Positions 23,010 to 35,265 are shown, counted from the first letter of the stretch. The stretch: DNA of 64,000 bases from Onthophagus taurus (GCF_036711975.1 NC_091968.1:16864001-16928000), one strand, 5' to 3'. Notes: a model not told the origin generated them from the sequence alone. Made by a program: numbers and translations.

Positions 23010-24230
23010 TTAATTTAGTGAGATCCTTGCGCTTGATGCTTGCTCACTGTAATAGATACACCTGGAACGCCTGCTCAATGGACAAAAATTGGTCCTCTAT
23101 GTTAGAACGGGCAAGCGGTAAATCGTGGTTATTCATCTTTGTTGCACTCATTGGTTGTAAAGGGAAAACTGTGTTTAAGCAATTAGTAAATATTTTTATT
23201 GTTTGTTTGAAGTAATTATATAGATTTTTAAATATATTTTAAGATACATAAATGTTCTATACCTTGGCCTCGATGAGTATTTCACATGAAGTCCACAACT
23301 GGAAAGTGAAACTGACTTGGTTTCAATGTCAGACCACAGGTGGATCACTTTTGGTCTAGGTATAAAAAAGATTGGGAAAAACCTGAAGCGAAACCCCAGG
23401 AACACTGATGTGAACAAGTTCAAGTCGGTGTTATCAGGGTGTTTGAGCGATATAAGGTTAATCCGACCCAATTCGAGCAGGGAATGCAATTTGAGTTTAA
23501 AAAAAATGTTCGTCGAAAAAAGAGAGGGACGTGGAGGAGATTCTGCGAAGAAGTCACATCTGAAAACGAACTCTCTCGTCTTAAAAGGGTTCTGGCCTCA
23601 GACCCGGACCGGCGAATAGGTTTATTGCAGAAGGATGACGGTTGCTAATGTTGCTATACCGACAACCTTTTGCAAAGTTTATACCTTCTAATGAATGTGC
23701 ATATTTCAGGTTCGGTAGACTCTATAGTAGCTCATGGAGACACCAACCACACACCGACTGCAGAAGACTGGCTGTTAGCTGAGAAGATCTGCACGTAGGA
23801 CAAAATGAGCTGGGCAATAAACTGCTTTTCACCTTTCAAAGCTTCTGGAGCTGATGGTATCGTACCCGCCCTGCTGCAGTGGGGATTGGAGGAATTGATG
23901 CCTCACTTAAGGAACATATTTCAGGGATGCCTGGCGTTTCTCTACATTCCCAGTTGTTGGGTTGGGTTGGTGAGGTTTTGGTTGAAACTACTTCCTTCCG
24001 AAGTCTTTTAGACCAATCAGCCTCTCCTCGTTTTTATTAAAAACCTTAGAGAGACTGTGTGATCGTTACATAACGGATGTCTATCTTGTCGATAGACCCT
24101 TAGATTCTAATCAACATGCGTACACCCAAGGCAAGTCCACACTGATAGCTCTTCACAGTGTGACCAGTTTTGTTGGGAGGGCGTTGGACTCCAAAGAGTC
24201 CGCCTTGGGAGTAATGGTAATAAAGAAATT
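23010..24230 (+). pseudogene. non-LTR retrotransposon fragment, endonuclease end and RT (R1/jockey-like)
   Basis: In order: MSDHRWITFGLG (endonuclease SDH motif, about 23317), RNPRNTDVNKFKS, then a linker. From about 23800 reverse-transcriptase sequence follows with NCFSPFKASGADGIVPALLQ, and later HAYTQGKSTLIALHS across a frameshift. Truncated after ALDSKESALG (about 24210). Several frame changes make it dead. It may derive from the same family as the RNase H fragments at 2.4 and 20 kb, which would be its missing 3' part. Confidence 0.7.
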
Positions 24231-24387
24231 ACCATTACATTAAAAAATAAGAATGTATCTGAACTATAAGAAATAGATAATAATTATGTCATGATGATAT
24301 TAGATTTCAATCAGTGGAAATGAGGCTGGTGTAATAAAAAGCGTGTTTTATAGTACAAAACAGTTTATTAGTAACAATTAAGTCAAG

Positions 24388-25453
24388 CTATCTAAATATT
24401 ATAAAATAAAATAGTTTTGGTACGCTTTGTCGAAGCCCTGCTTTGTTACCCAAAATTTGTTGAGTCATTTTCTTCGAATCGGGATGTTTAAAAAGGTTTT
24501 TTGATAGCAATGGTATAAAATGGGAAGTCACTGCAAAGATCAGTTTAGCTTTGAATTTATCTTTGTCACACTGATTATTAATCATGAGTGATTTATATAT
24601 TCTTTCGAAATATTCAATTATTTTATACACATTTGATGGTATGCAAAATTTTCCCTTTGACACAAATGTAGTGAATGTAGAAACTACATTAATGTTAAGA
24701 GCATAATTGTGTTCATTTGTGTTTTTCTCTAAAACAATATTTTGGCAATCTTGACAATTTGATTTCAACAGAAATTTTTTGATAATGAAGCCACTTATAT
24801 AAAATAAAATATTTTTCTGTACTGAAGATAAACACACTCGGTCAACACATTGCATCATTTCAGTTAACTGTTCATCTTCAATGTTGTCTTCTCTTTGTAC
24901 CTCAGAATTTTTTGATACCAAATCAAATATTGTAGTCACTTCGTCATCAAAATGTATACTGTTACCGTTAATTGCAGGCGTTACATTGTTGGAAAAAAGT
25001 AATTTTCTAAGAGCCCATTTAAATTCTAAACAGTTTGGATTATTGTTGCATCCCGTTCTTGCTCTAATACAGCAAAAAAATAGCTCAAGATGGTCTTGGG
25101 ACGTCTTATACGTCAGAAAATATTTTAAGCTTTTAGACCCGTGTGAATGAGATCATATGTTAATTTTTCATAGCTGTATATATTAACAAACCTAAAGCAA
25201 ACGTCTTTCGCATATGTTGAAGAAGAGTCTTATTTCCAATCTTCAATTGTTTTATATAGGTTTTGTTATCTAATGATAACGGAGATTTACTGTACTTTGC
25301 ATAAACACATCTAGAATTCATCATATCAAAAATCCTCAGAAACTCAGTTGTTGCTTCACTATTAACAAAATCAGGATGACTAGATTTTCTCAAAAAGTCA
25401 ATAGCATCTGCGACACTTGCACTTATAACTTGTGTTGCAAGTTTGACTTTCAT
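24388..25453 (-). pseudogene. P-element/THAP9-type transposase fragment
   Basis: Minus strand, from 25453: MKVKLATQVISASVADAI, then FDMMNSRCVYAKYSKSPL, then (frame change) RARTGCNNNPNCLEFKWALRKL. The C-terminal block (24939-24388) follows with LFYISGFIIKKFL and two CxxC-like cysteines. This is the order of the C-terminal half of P-element/THAP9 transposases. The N-terminal THAP domain and first half are missing. It directly abuts piggyBac B at 25518. A separate plus-strand P fragment lies at 40150-40760. Confidence 0.75.
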
Positions 25454-25517
25454 TTTTTTAAACTTGTTTAAACTTTTGTAAACTTGTTTTTAAACTAAGT
25501 TTATAAGCCAATCTCAA

Positions 25518-27281
25518 CCCTAGCATGCATAAACCGGGCCTCTCAGGCCCGGCGAGATTTTAGTTACTCATAATTTTCTTAAAATAATTTCAATCCGCTT
25601 GAGCATTTCGATATGCTCTAAACACGTCTTTATTCAACACACACTTGATTCAAAAACATTCAAGTGTAATTAGCAATCGAAAAAGAAAATCGTTTCCATT
25701 AGCACCCCATATTTGCATAAACCGGGGCTCCGAAGCCCGTGTACTACTAGTTACTATAGAACAAGTTTCAACTTGTTCATTACAGGTTGAGGGTTATTAT
25801 AATTTGTCAAACACTGCTGCGCGGAATTGTGCGTATCAGTGGAAGTTAAAACGTGCATTACTGTTGGATGTATAAAAGTAGGTGCAGCTGTTTTTTCATT
25901 CAGTTGGAATAGAAGTTGGATTGAGTGAACTTGTGAGACACATATGATAATGGCGTCAAAAAGGAATGTGAAAAGCGTGAGATTTGGTGACCTCGGTTAT
26001 GAAGAAATATTGGTGCAGTGGGGAGCTGAATGTGATGATCTGCCTTCTGAAGAACGCGATCTGTCAGAAGCAGAAAATGATGACACAGAAGATAGAAATT
26101 TCGAATTGGTTCCTGACGAGTATTCTGGATCCAGTTCTGATCATGGTGACGATAATTCAGAGGATGATGTTGATGATATTGGTAAGCCTTCAACGAGCGG
26201 TTACATTGCTCCAAGTGGTCTGGTATGGAGTTTGGAACCTCCAGCAAAAAATAAAATTCAACCACACAACATTATTCGGCGTGCGCCAGGACTAGCAAGG
26301 AAACTCCAGTTATTGTACAAGAAATTGTGAACTGTACTAATTTAGAGGGCAAACGTGTTTATGGAGCAAAAGGAAAAGCGTGGAAAGATGTAACTGTTGA
26401 TGAATTTCTTGCATTCAGTGGTTTACTTATTCATGCGGGAGTTGACAGAAGCTAGGATGTTCCTGCGAGAATTATTTTGTGATGAATTTGCCAATCCTAT
26501 ATACCGAGCCACAATGTCCGTATTTCGCTTTGAAGAAATATGAACATTCGTCAGATTTGACGACAAGAGAACCCGGAATGCGCGTTTGGAAACTGATAAG
26601 TTAGCAATGGTGTCCTACATTTGGGATTTATTTATTCAGCAATGCAAAACCTGCGCCATACGTGATACTAATTTAACTATTGATGAACAACTCGTTGGGT
26701 TTAGAGGTAGATGCACATTCGTTCAATATATGCCAAGTAAACCGGCAAAATATGGACTTAAAATATTTTGGATGTGTGAATCTACGTCTGGTTATGCTTT
26801 GGATGGTTTAGTTTATGTTGGTCCACATAAAAACCTGGGGCTTGAAGTAGTACAAACTCTTGTGCGTGGCATTCATAATTCTGGTCGCAATCTCACGATA
26901 GACAATTTCTTCACTAGTGTTCCGCTAGCAACTTATCTGTTGGATAAAAATATTACTGTTGTGGGTACACTACGTCAGAATAAGCGTGACATTCCGAAAG
27001 AAATGAAAGCCTCAAAAGATCGTTTAGTCTACTCTTCATTGTTTTGTATTCAAAATAACGTATCCATGGTAAGTTACGCACGTAAAAAGAACAAATGCGT
27101 AATTTTACTAAGCACCATGCACCACGAGGCATCTATCAATGACGACGCTAAGAGGAAGCCTGAAATCATCTCTCATAATAATAAAACAAAGGGCGGTGTT
27201 GATATCATGGATCAAATGGTGTCGACATACACGTGCAAGAGGCAAAGTAAACGATGGCCAATAACATTTTTCTTCAACATC
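25518..27281 (+). pseudogene. piggyBac element B, truncated and internally deleted
   Basis: The left end (CCCTAGCATGC) matches the end of piggyBac A and is preceded by TCAA, probably a mutated TTAA. The transposase frame starts at 25944 (MIMASKRNVKSVRFGD). A small deletion against copy A after GLARK shifts the frame at about 26300. A stop lies near 26455, and from 26586 the catalytic core is open again through GGVDIMDQM. Homology ends at about 27281 (FFFNI), so the zinc-binding C-terminus and right end are lost. It lies in the opposite orientation to copy A. Confidence 0.87.
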
Positions 27282-27349
27282 CTATCAACAAACCTATCAT
27301 TTAAGTTTCTTAAGTGAACAATTCAATTTTTTAATATTAAACATTATGT

Positions 27350-27429
27350 AGATATGTTACATTGGGGGGTCATAACAATTTTAGAAAGGCTAAGGTGGGG
27401 CATGGCATAAAAAAAGTTGGGAAACACTG
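27350..27429 (-). mobile_element. solitary hAT-like terminus
   Basis: Read on the minus strand this begins CAGTGTTTCCCAACTTTTTT, the style of many insect hAT ends. Its partner end was not found, so it is likely a remnant. It fills the gap where piggyBac B was truncated. Confidence 0.4.
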
Positions 27430-27607
27430 CTCTAGACCCAAACACAAAGAAATTTTGAATGTATCAAATAGCTACTCCCATAAAAAAATCAGTATTTTCT
27501 ATTCACTCTGTTCTTAGCGTTACCCAGGTTGCACTACGAGGAAGTGAACAGAGACGCAACCCAAAAATCCAAATATTAATATCATAAATTGCTGAATTTT
27601 GATTATT

Positions 27608-28601
27608 TTAATCATCAGCATTATCTGATGGATACTCATCCACGATTTCTTCTGGATCCCGTTGCCTAGTCGGGTTGGTAGGGTCATACATCATTGCAGC
27701 AATGCGGTAAAATTCCTCTGCCTTTTCAACACCTTTTCCTTCACAAGTTTTGTGGAAAATATATTGTGCTAATTTTCCCGGGAGTTGATTCTCCATATGA
27801 CGCGACGTAGATTCGGGATCCTTAAAAGTAATCGAATGGTTAACCTTTAAATCAACATACCCGTTCCTTTCTAAACAATTGTGGGCTTTCCAATAATTCG
27901 AAATAATAATAGTACCAGGCAGAATCCATTTTTGAATTATTGGTACTAGGGTATCCGCAGTCCTTTTCTCCACAATTTCCATAAACACGCGTCCTGTCTC
28001 GCCTTCATAACCGCCAAAAACCCATTTTCCTTCAACTGGGTGTCCTCGGTGAAATTTCCTTCTACCGAATTTACTCTCATCAATTTCAACAATGGAACCC
28101 GGACCACCTAGCTTTTCAGGGTACAGAAGATATTTATCCAACAGGACTTCTTTACAAAACGATGCCCAACCAGATGCAGTTGGCAAGGACATTTTTGTAA
28201 TTTTCGCAATAAGTGTAAGGGGTGTCTTTTCTACCCACAAATATACAAAGCCTAAAATTTGTCTAATTTCTAATTTAGAATGTTCAAAAAAAGTATCTTT
28301 TCGCAACGCTACACTTTTAGCGCACTTCCGTTTTTTTTGTTTACGGATGGAAACACGTCCATTGCACGCCCAAGCGTAGCCATCAGGACCATTACTACGA
28401 TGCTGCAAGACAAGTGGAGTTTCACATAGGGGACACTTGTACTCGCCTTCCTTGGGGATGAAACCCCATTCCCTCAGGCGGTTAACCAAAGCTTCTCCAT
28501 TCAGAGCATGGATATGGAACATAGTCAATTTAGTGTTCTAAAAAAATAACAATTAATATCTACAATTATGGATCGAATAATATCCAACTTACCTCAGCCA
28601 T
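27608..28601 (-). CDS. Merlin/ISXO2-type transposase gene, uninterrupted and apparently spliced
   Basis: Two exons on the minus strand: 28601-28593 (ATG GCT GAG, then GTAAGT) and 28537-27608 (after TTTTTTAG). Together they give 312 residues in one frame. The N-terminal ~100 residues hold a zinc-ribbon-like CPLC ... WACNG ... KKRKC set. The DDE-type core follows with VEIDESKFGRRKFHRGHPVEG (first Asp) and GGYEGETGRVFMEIV. In IISNYWKAH an Asn stands where Merlin/IS1016 transposases normally have the second catalytic Asp. Near the third catalytic position the sequence reads DPESTSRHMENQ, shorter than the family's usual GAHTNTIE-type stretch, so the Glu may be displaced or lost. The tail is acidic (DEYPSDNADD). 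No terminal inverted repeats were found. It may be a fresh dead transposon or a co-opted gene. Confidence 0.82.
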
Positions 28602-29248
28602 TTTAAGAACATAAGTTAGTTCACTAAAGTTAAAGGTGGTTAAAGAACATAACATAGGGTACAGAAGCATAGGCACAGAATAACGAGAAGCACCAGAAGC
28701 ACAGATCATAGAAAATAGCTTCGTTGAAATTGAATGCAACTCTCTAAACAAAAACTTCGTACTAAAAATGTAACGCATGTGGCGCCATCTGTTGGGGATA
28801 TTTTGGAATTATTCAGCTAAGAACCGAACCATTAGAATACAGGTTGGATTGGGTTTATATTTTATATACAGAGTGAGTCAGAAAGAATGGAAAATCCGAA
28901 TACCGGAGATACTAGACACCAAAATATGATGATTTAACGTAACATCTCTTATACAAATGTTAGTAGTTTTCGAGGCATAGGGTGTTGAAAGTTAAATTCA
29001 TATTTCGAAATTTCTTGATAATTTTGAAGGTTTTTGTACTATTAACATAAAATTTGGTAGTTTTATGTTTTCGAGCATGAGAAATACGAATTTGAAACTT
29101 GTTTTGTTATTGCTCATAGAGGGCGCTAGATACACGCTGCTCGTTTGATAAATCAAATCATAAGTTTTTTGGCTCGACAGCTACGACCAATAAGAGCTGC
29201 AAATCACAAAGAGCATTCAATTTTACATAAAAAAGGTACTCTTATTGA
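28602..29248. other. non-coding, possible promoter side of the Merlin-type gene
   Basis: AT-rich sequence. At about 28868 is CAGAGTGAGTCAGAAAGAAT, the look of a small mariner/MITE end, with no matching partner found. No coding homology. Confidence 0.35.
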
Positions 29249-29823
29249 AATGGGGTCATACACACTTATTAAATTTAGAGAAAATTTTTATGTCAAACGA
29301 TATATGCAAGTATATGCATGAACACAAAGTAAAAGAAATATTTTGATCAATTTTATATTTTGCGTAATTTGAAGTGAAAAATAGCAAATATTCAAACGAA
29401 ATAATTTCGCGGCTTTTCTGTGACGTAGGAACCGCACTGCCTAAAACAAGTTAAATTGTCCGCTAGATAGCACTTGCGGTGTGACAGTGTCAAAATAAAA
29501 CCATGGATGTAATAGAGTGTCTTTATTACATCCATGAACAAAACATAATAAACATAACCTACAAACACTCTATCTCTTTTCAATACAACCTAAATGACGT
29601 TCATCTCTTTCTCGCATTTGAGCGGGTAGCAGGGGACGTAAAAGTGAGAATCGTACGTCATCAACGCGGGAATTTTAAAAGCGCAAATGGGTATATAAAT
29701 TTTCAATAATTTTTTTAACAATGACTTTGTTCGAAAATATTAAAAAAAAAAAATAACGGTAACTATATTTTTATATAAACTTTCAGAAAATATAATAAAA
29801 AAAAAATCGTGTATGACCCCATT
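29249..29823. mobile_element. possible MITE with 15-bp inverted ends
   Basis: AATGGGGTCATACAC at 29249-29263 returns in exact reverse complement at 29809-29823. A short hairpin (ATGGATGTAATA...) sits in the middle near 29503-29536. No convincing target duplication could be fixed. Confidence 0.45.
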
Positions 29824-30216
29824 GTCTAAGTCTATCGGTTTTCGAATTATTTACTTTTAAATGTTTAAATGTATTTTTTCTTCTAAAATATTTATTTTTT
29901 AACATAAGCAAAGTTGGGTTATTTTTCCGCTTATGTTTCGACAATTGCCCGTTAATTGTCAACATTTATCTAATTTCCGTGTGCAATAATCATTTTTACC
30001 AACAATAAAGTTATTACCAATTTGAAAATGCCACGACATAATGAGTTTTTTAATAGTGAGAAATCCATACTTAAGTCCACTGGATTTTTGAAAATGGTCA
30101 CAATATTCTATTGTTATAAATTAATTGTTATTGTTATCGATTATTATCGTTACTAATTGCTATAGTTACTGTGTGTTATTGATTTTAAATGTTAACCTTA
30201 AAATTACTTTGAAACA

Positions 30217-30584
30217 AATTTTTTTTTATTATTGAGATCCTAAAAACATTCTTTTTACGACAGTATTTTGTTTTCATTTCTTTCCCCATCAAAAATCAAC
30301 CTAACATTTTAATCTAGTAGCGCATAAATGTTTTACACTCGATGTTATTTTTGTCCAAATAAATAAATAAGTAGATGTTTATTACAAAATAAAGTTTAAT
30401 TGTTTCTTTTGTGTCTAGCGCTACTTGATATTTGGATAAAAATAACATCCAGTGTAAAACATTCATGCGCTACTAGATTAAAATGTGTGCTTTTTGATGG
30501 GGAAAAAAATGATTTTTTAAGAAAAACAAAATACTATCGTATAAAGAATGTTTTTAGGATCTCAAAAATAAAAAAAAATTTTGA
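30217..30584. repeat. inverted repeat with ~150-bp arms
   Basis: Sequence from about 30217 to 30363 (TTTTACACTCGATGTTATTTT at its inner end) returns in reverse complement at about 30428-30584, with a ~65-base loop. The arms are diverged but clear. Probably an old foldback MITE; no duplications seen. Confidence 0.7.
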
Positions 30585-31070
30585 CATTCCATTTAAAAAA
30601 AAAAGTTGACAGTCGCCATTTTGAAATAATTCGTCCAATTGAAAATGTGATATCACCATCGTGTAGAGAATGTTCTAAAACATATTACTGCCAAATATTT
30701 TGAAAGTAGCACCCATAGTGTGGCTAAAAGAAATAAGGCGCTTACTCTGAATCAGGCTGTATATACAATTTCTTTGGAAAAATCACTTTAAAATGACGTT
30801 TTCATCTGTCATTCTGAACAAACTTCAACTTTTAAAAGGTGAAATTAGCGGCAAATTTAAAAATATAACACGATTTGGAATCTATACTTTTTAAATTAAA
30901 AGAATGATACTGGTAATAATTGTTATTGCTGTCTCTCATCATTCCCACTATTAATAATAAAATTGTTAGTTTAATTAAATTATTTCAATATAGACGCTAA
31001 TGCCATCTTAGTCCCAAGTTCTCCTATCAAAGATCCCTGGGGCTGCCACAGATTACTCAAGGTTTATATA

Positions 31071-32728
31071 CAGTGTGTCCCCGGATTGTGTCCCCGTAAG
31101 ATATAATTGACGATAAATTTTTGAATTCAAATTCTATCTTTTGCAATTAAAGTCTGGATGTCATAAAACGAAATATAGCCAAGTTTTACGTCAAATGTCC
31201 TCAAAGTACCAAAGTTAACGCAAGAAGTTTGTTACCCGTTGCAGGTAAAGTGGTCTTTCTGAGCAATGTACAACAAAAGTTGATTAAGATAAAATGTTTG
31301 TTATGTTAAATTATAGCGATATGCAGAATTTTATTAATTTAGGATATAAAAGCAAAATGCAGATTTTTAAATCATAAGATTAACAAAACATTTTCGATCT
31401 AAACTAAATTAACATAAAGCTTATTCAATGATACCACCACCAACACTAACACATAATTCAGCCCTTTTCCGACATTGTTTATAACTTTTTCTAATACGGT
31501 CCAACGGAATTTCTCTAATAACTGTTTCAATTTTTGTTTTAAACGGTCTAAATTGTTATTAACATTTTCAGTGTACACTTTTTGTTTTACATAACCCCAA
31601 AAATAAAAATCCATAATAGATAAATCCGGACTTCTTGGCGGCTATGGTTGCGGACCATATCTAACAATCCATTTTTTTCTACCAAATAACGTATTTAAAT
31701 AATTTCTAATTAAAATGGTGGAATGTGGGCCGCAACCATCTTGTTGGAAATATAATTTATTACGTTTTTCTAAATCCACGCCGTGAAGATAATTAAACAA
31801 ACAGTTTTCAAGTATTGCCAAATATCACAAAACAGCACACATTCACTTTCTGGGAATACTTGTGTTTACAAGCTATGCGATAATGTGGATTAGTCTTTGA
31901 GCAGAATCGACAATTTTGTGATGTAACCACACCATTAGTGGTGAACGATGCTTCGTCCGAAAATATTATGTTTTTTAAAAAAGTTCTGTCTTTCAAAATT
32001 TTGTACCCAAGCCACAAACAATAATCTAAACGTTTTGCTTCATCACCTAATTCGATAGTATGGTTAAATTTTGGTTTATATTTTATTTTCTCGATAAATT
32101 CTTTGTAAATGGGATCTACTTATACCGACTTGAACTGCCCTTTTTCTTAACGACACCTTACCGTAATCCATTGCGTTCGTTACTGCAACAATCGACTCCG
32201 CATCATGTTCATCTAAAAGCTTTTTTTCCTTCCTTTTATTTTCCACATTGCCCGTTTCCGAAAATTTTTTAACAACTCTCTTAATTGTTTTTTTATCTAC
32301 TAAAAATCCAAATTTTTCCTCAAATTGCCATAGCACTACACTATAAATATTTTATGTTGTAATGTAAACATGATCAATTAATATTTGACAATAGGCTAAA
32401 GCTAAGCTATCAAATGATAATTGTTAGTTCACTCAGATCATTTGTTTTTATTGTAAAACGGAATATTAGAAAAAATTTTTCAAGAAAAACTCATTTTTTC
32501 TTTTATATGCTAAATTAATAAAATTCGGCATATTGCTCAGAAAGACCACTTTACCTGCAACGGTTAACAAACTTCTTGCGTTAACTTTGGTACTTTGAGG
32601 ACATTTGACGTAAAACTTGGTTATATTTCGTTTTATGACATCCAGACATTAATTGCAAAAGATGGAATTTGAATTCAAAAATTTATCGTCAATTATACCT
32701 TATGGGGACACAATCCGGGGACACACTG
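31071..32728 (-). mobile_element. Tc1/mariner element with ~200-bp terminal inverted repeats
   Basis: The ends CAGTGTGTCCCCGGATTGTG and their reverse complement are flanked by TA on both sides (31069-31070 and 32729-32730). The inverted similarity continues inward for roughly 200 bases with few differences. A broken transposase lies between on the minus strand. Confidence 0.9.
31399..32336 (-). pseudogene. mariner-type transposase, disrupted
   Basis: The N-terminal helix-turn-helix part (32336-32076) has FSETGNVENKRKEKK and VGISRSHLQRIYRE. The core (32017-31808) has NIIFSDEASF (first catalytic Asp) and KVNVCC. After further breaks come YFQQDGCGPH and PRSPDLSIMDFYFWGYVK at about 31740-31560, then a C-terminal tail to 31399. 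At least two frameshifts and stops break it, though all catalytic Asp residues are still visible. Confidence 0.85.
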
Positions 32729-32963
32729 TATAAGAGGTTGTCTAGATTCGTACGCAACCATACTGCGCATTACGTCACATGTGGAAAATAATACCGCCAA
32801 GCAATTCAAATTAAACAAATGCACGAAGCACCACATGGCCATGAGGTGACGAAACACTCCTGCTCTTGCCCCTCGCCCACAAACTAAATCAAAGTATTGC
32901 AGCATAGGTACTTAGACAACCTTTAATATATAAACCTTGCAGATTACTCGGTGAACCAACGGT

Positions 32964-33221
32964 AAGGTTTATAGAACATAAGGTTACCTCATTCCCTATG
33001 CCTCTGTAGTATCGATTATTACCCCGCAAATTGACGTCACTGGTTCGATACAGTCAGAATAAAAGATAACCTATACGTGCCTATACTGTGGTACAGTCTA
33101 TATAAAATATTTAAATCTCGCATCGTGTTGTGTTGTTCATAGAACCAGCTACGTCACTGACCCACCTTGCCTCTCAGAGGAGGAGAATCGGTATTGGGTA
33201 ACCTTATGTTCTATAGACCTT
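32964..33221. mobile_element. MITE copy 1 of a tandem pair
   Basis: 258 bases bounded by inverted ends beginning AAGGTTTATAGAACATAAGG, with one mismatch over 25 bases between the two ends. Contains TATATAAAA inside. Preceded directly by GAACCAACGGT. Confidence 0.8.
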
Positions 33222-33227
33222 GAACCC

Positions 33228-33487
33228 AAGGTTTATAGAACATAAGGTTACCTCATTCCCTATGCCTCTGTAGTATCGATTATTACCCCGCAAATTGACG
33301 TCACTGGTTCGATACAGTCAGAATAAAAGATAGCCTATACACGTGCCTATACTGTGGTACAGTCTATATAAAATATTTAAACCTCGCATCGTGTTGTGTT
33401 GTTCATAGAACCAGCTACGTCACTGACCCACCTTGCCTCTCAGAGGAGGAGAATCGGTATTGGGTAACCTTATGTTCTATAGACCTT
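33228..33487. mobile_element. MITE copy 2 of a tandem pair
   Basis: 260 bases, nearly identical to copy 1 (a two-base CA insertion near ACGTGCC and two or three substitutions). Separated from it by six bases (GAACCC). GAACCAACGGT reappears five bases after its end. Confidence 0.8.
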
Positions 33488-34341
33488 GCCTTGAACCAAC
33501 GGTTCTTTTAAAATAACCTCACATTTGCTTTAACGCTTATGCTTACAACCTGTGCGATTATTTTGTGTATTCATTTGCGATTTTAGCAATTGCGTTTTTC
33601 TTAGCGTTATTAATAAATAAATATTTAGTTTTTTAAAGAATATAATTATTAAATTAACGACTATTTAGGTATTAAATAAGAGATAAGAGATGGCGCTTTT
33701 ATAAGCAAAGTTTCAAACCAACTTTTATATTGGTTCAAAATTCAAATTAATCTTAAGATAAACAATGATTTTTACGTTTTAATAAATAATATTAAGACTA
33801 ATATTAGATAAACTAAATAAATGGCTGAAAAAGCAGCAAATTTTGCTTCTATATCCGAAGCGAACCTTAAATTTTTGAGGTTATAACACAGAATAACTGA
33901 GAATAACCAGAAGCGACACTGGTGCCCTTGTTTATAGATATACACAGTGTTTCATAATACAGAGTGTCCCATCGATTGTGATATCGGCTTTTTTGACGTC
34001 TAAATTTCAAGATAGAAACTCCAAATTCGATATGTATTAAGCTACTCTACTTGGCCAGGTGGTGATCATGTCAAAGAAATTTTTTATTGCACGGTTTGCG
34101 AATAATTTGCAAAAATGTTACAAATGACAAAATGTATGGTTTTATTTTTTAACGATTCTTATATCATATGATGTGATAGTCATAGTAAAGAAAAATGAAA
34201 TAACAGTTATATTTATGGCACCATCGACCGAGACTACTACGCTTACTAGGAGCCGATCGTTTATTGCAAGTTAAGTAATAAACCAATAGACTAGGTGTGT
34301 AGTGATCGGTAATAATTTTAATATAATCTTTTTGTTGAAAA
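33488..34341. other. non-coding, no recognisable content
   Basis: AT-rich sequence without coding homology or clear element ends. It contains a phrase near AGAATAACCAGAAGCGACACTG that recurs at about 40120 and 41970, and a related form at 28680, so it carries pieces of a dispersed repeat. Confidence 0.35.
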
Positions 34342-34349
34342 GATTAAAA

Positions 34350-35265
34350 CAGTGCCGGCGCTAGCAAATGATGCGCCAGGGTGCGGGAACCGGAGTGGTT
34401 TGGAAATGAATTTTAATTAAAAAAAATATATAATCAAAGAAATATAAATAAACTTAAAAATGACTGGAATAATCATAATCCATACTTCAGCAAAAATTTA
34501 AGAATTATACTGGTGAAAAACCAAACTTAAGGGAATAGTCGGGAATACTTTGGTCAGAAGGTTAATTTGCAAGAAAAAGTCTGAAATTGCAATAGTTATA
34601 AACAGGAATTACTTTGTTCAAAGTCTACATGAAGTCTGAAATTACTGTTCAGAGAAAACAAAAAATTGATTATAAACCAAACATGATTTTTCATGGCAAT
34701 ACTTAAGAATATGAACAAGAAACCAATGGACTTGTCTTGTTATTGCACAGGACAGGAAATCACCAATACGGACACTTTGCCAATGCAGGATAAGCACAAA
34801 AGCAAAGTAACAGCTGCAGAAATGAGGTACCGGATGGTACAAGATCCGTATAGATAATAAGAGGCTCCCAAAAAGATGATGATAGACACGCAGAAAGAAG
34901 TAGCTGTCAGTATCAAGAACAAAACATACATAACGTTGGCAGAAGACTAAATACTGCTTCTAAAAAACTAAATACTGCTTTCTAAAGACTAGATACTGCT
35001 CTGGAAGATTAAATACTGCTTTCTGAAGACTAGATACTGCCGACAGGTCTAAACACAGCGCCTGGAACACTAAATACTGCTTTCTAAAATTGCTTTGTGG
35101 AGACTAAATACTGCTTTCTGAAGACTAACTACTGCTGACAGGCTAAATACTGCAAAAGAATGATAAGATATTGTTGGAGAAAACATTAAAAAGGCGCCGG
35201 CGCCCCCTTTTAAGCGGCGCCCGGGTGCAGTGCCCCCCTTGCACCCCCCAGTAGCGCCGCCTCTG
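34350..35265. mobile_element. 916-bp non-autonomous hAT element
   Basis: Termini CAGTGCCGGCGCTAG and (reverse complement of the right end) CAGAGGCGGCGCTA are inverted copies. They are flanked by the exact 8-bp duplication GATTAAAA (34342-34349 and 35266-35273). The interior has a minisatellite and a GC-rich subterminal block, but no transposase. Confidence 0.88.
34945..35160. repeat. short minisatellite (GAAGACTAAATACTGCTTTCT type)
   Basis: Degenerate 20-25-base units (GACTAAATACTGC core) repeat about eight times inside the hAT MITE. Confidence 0.7.
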
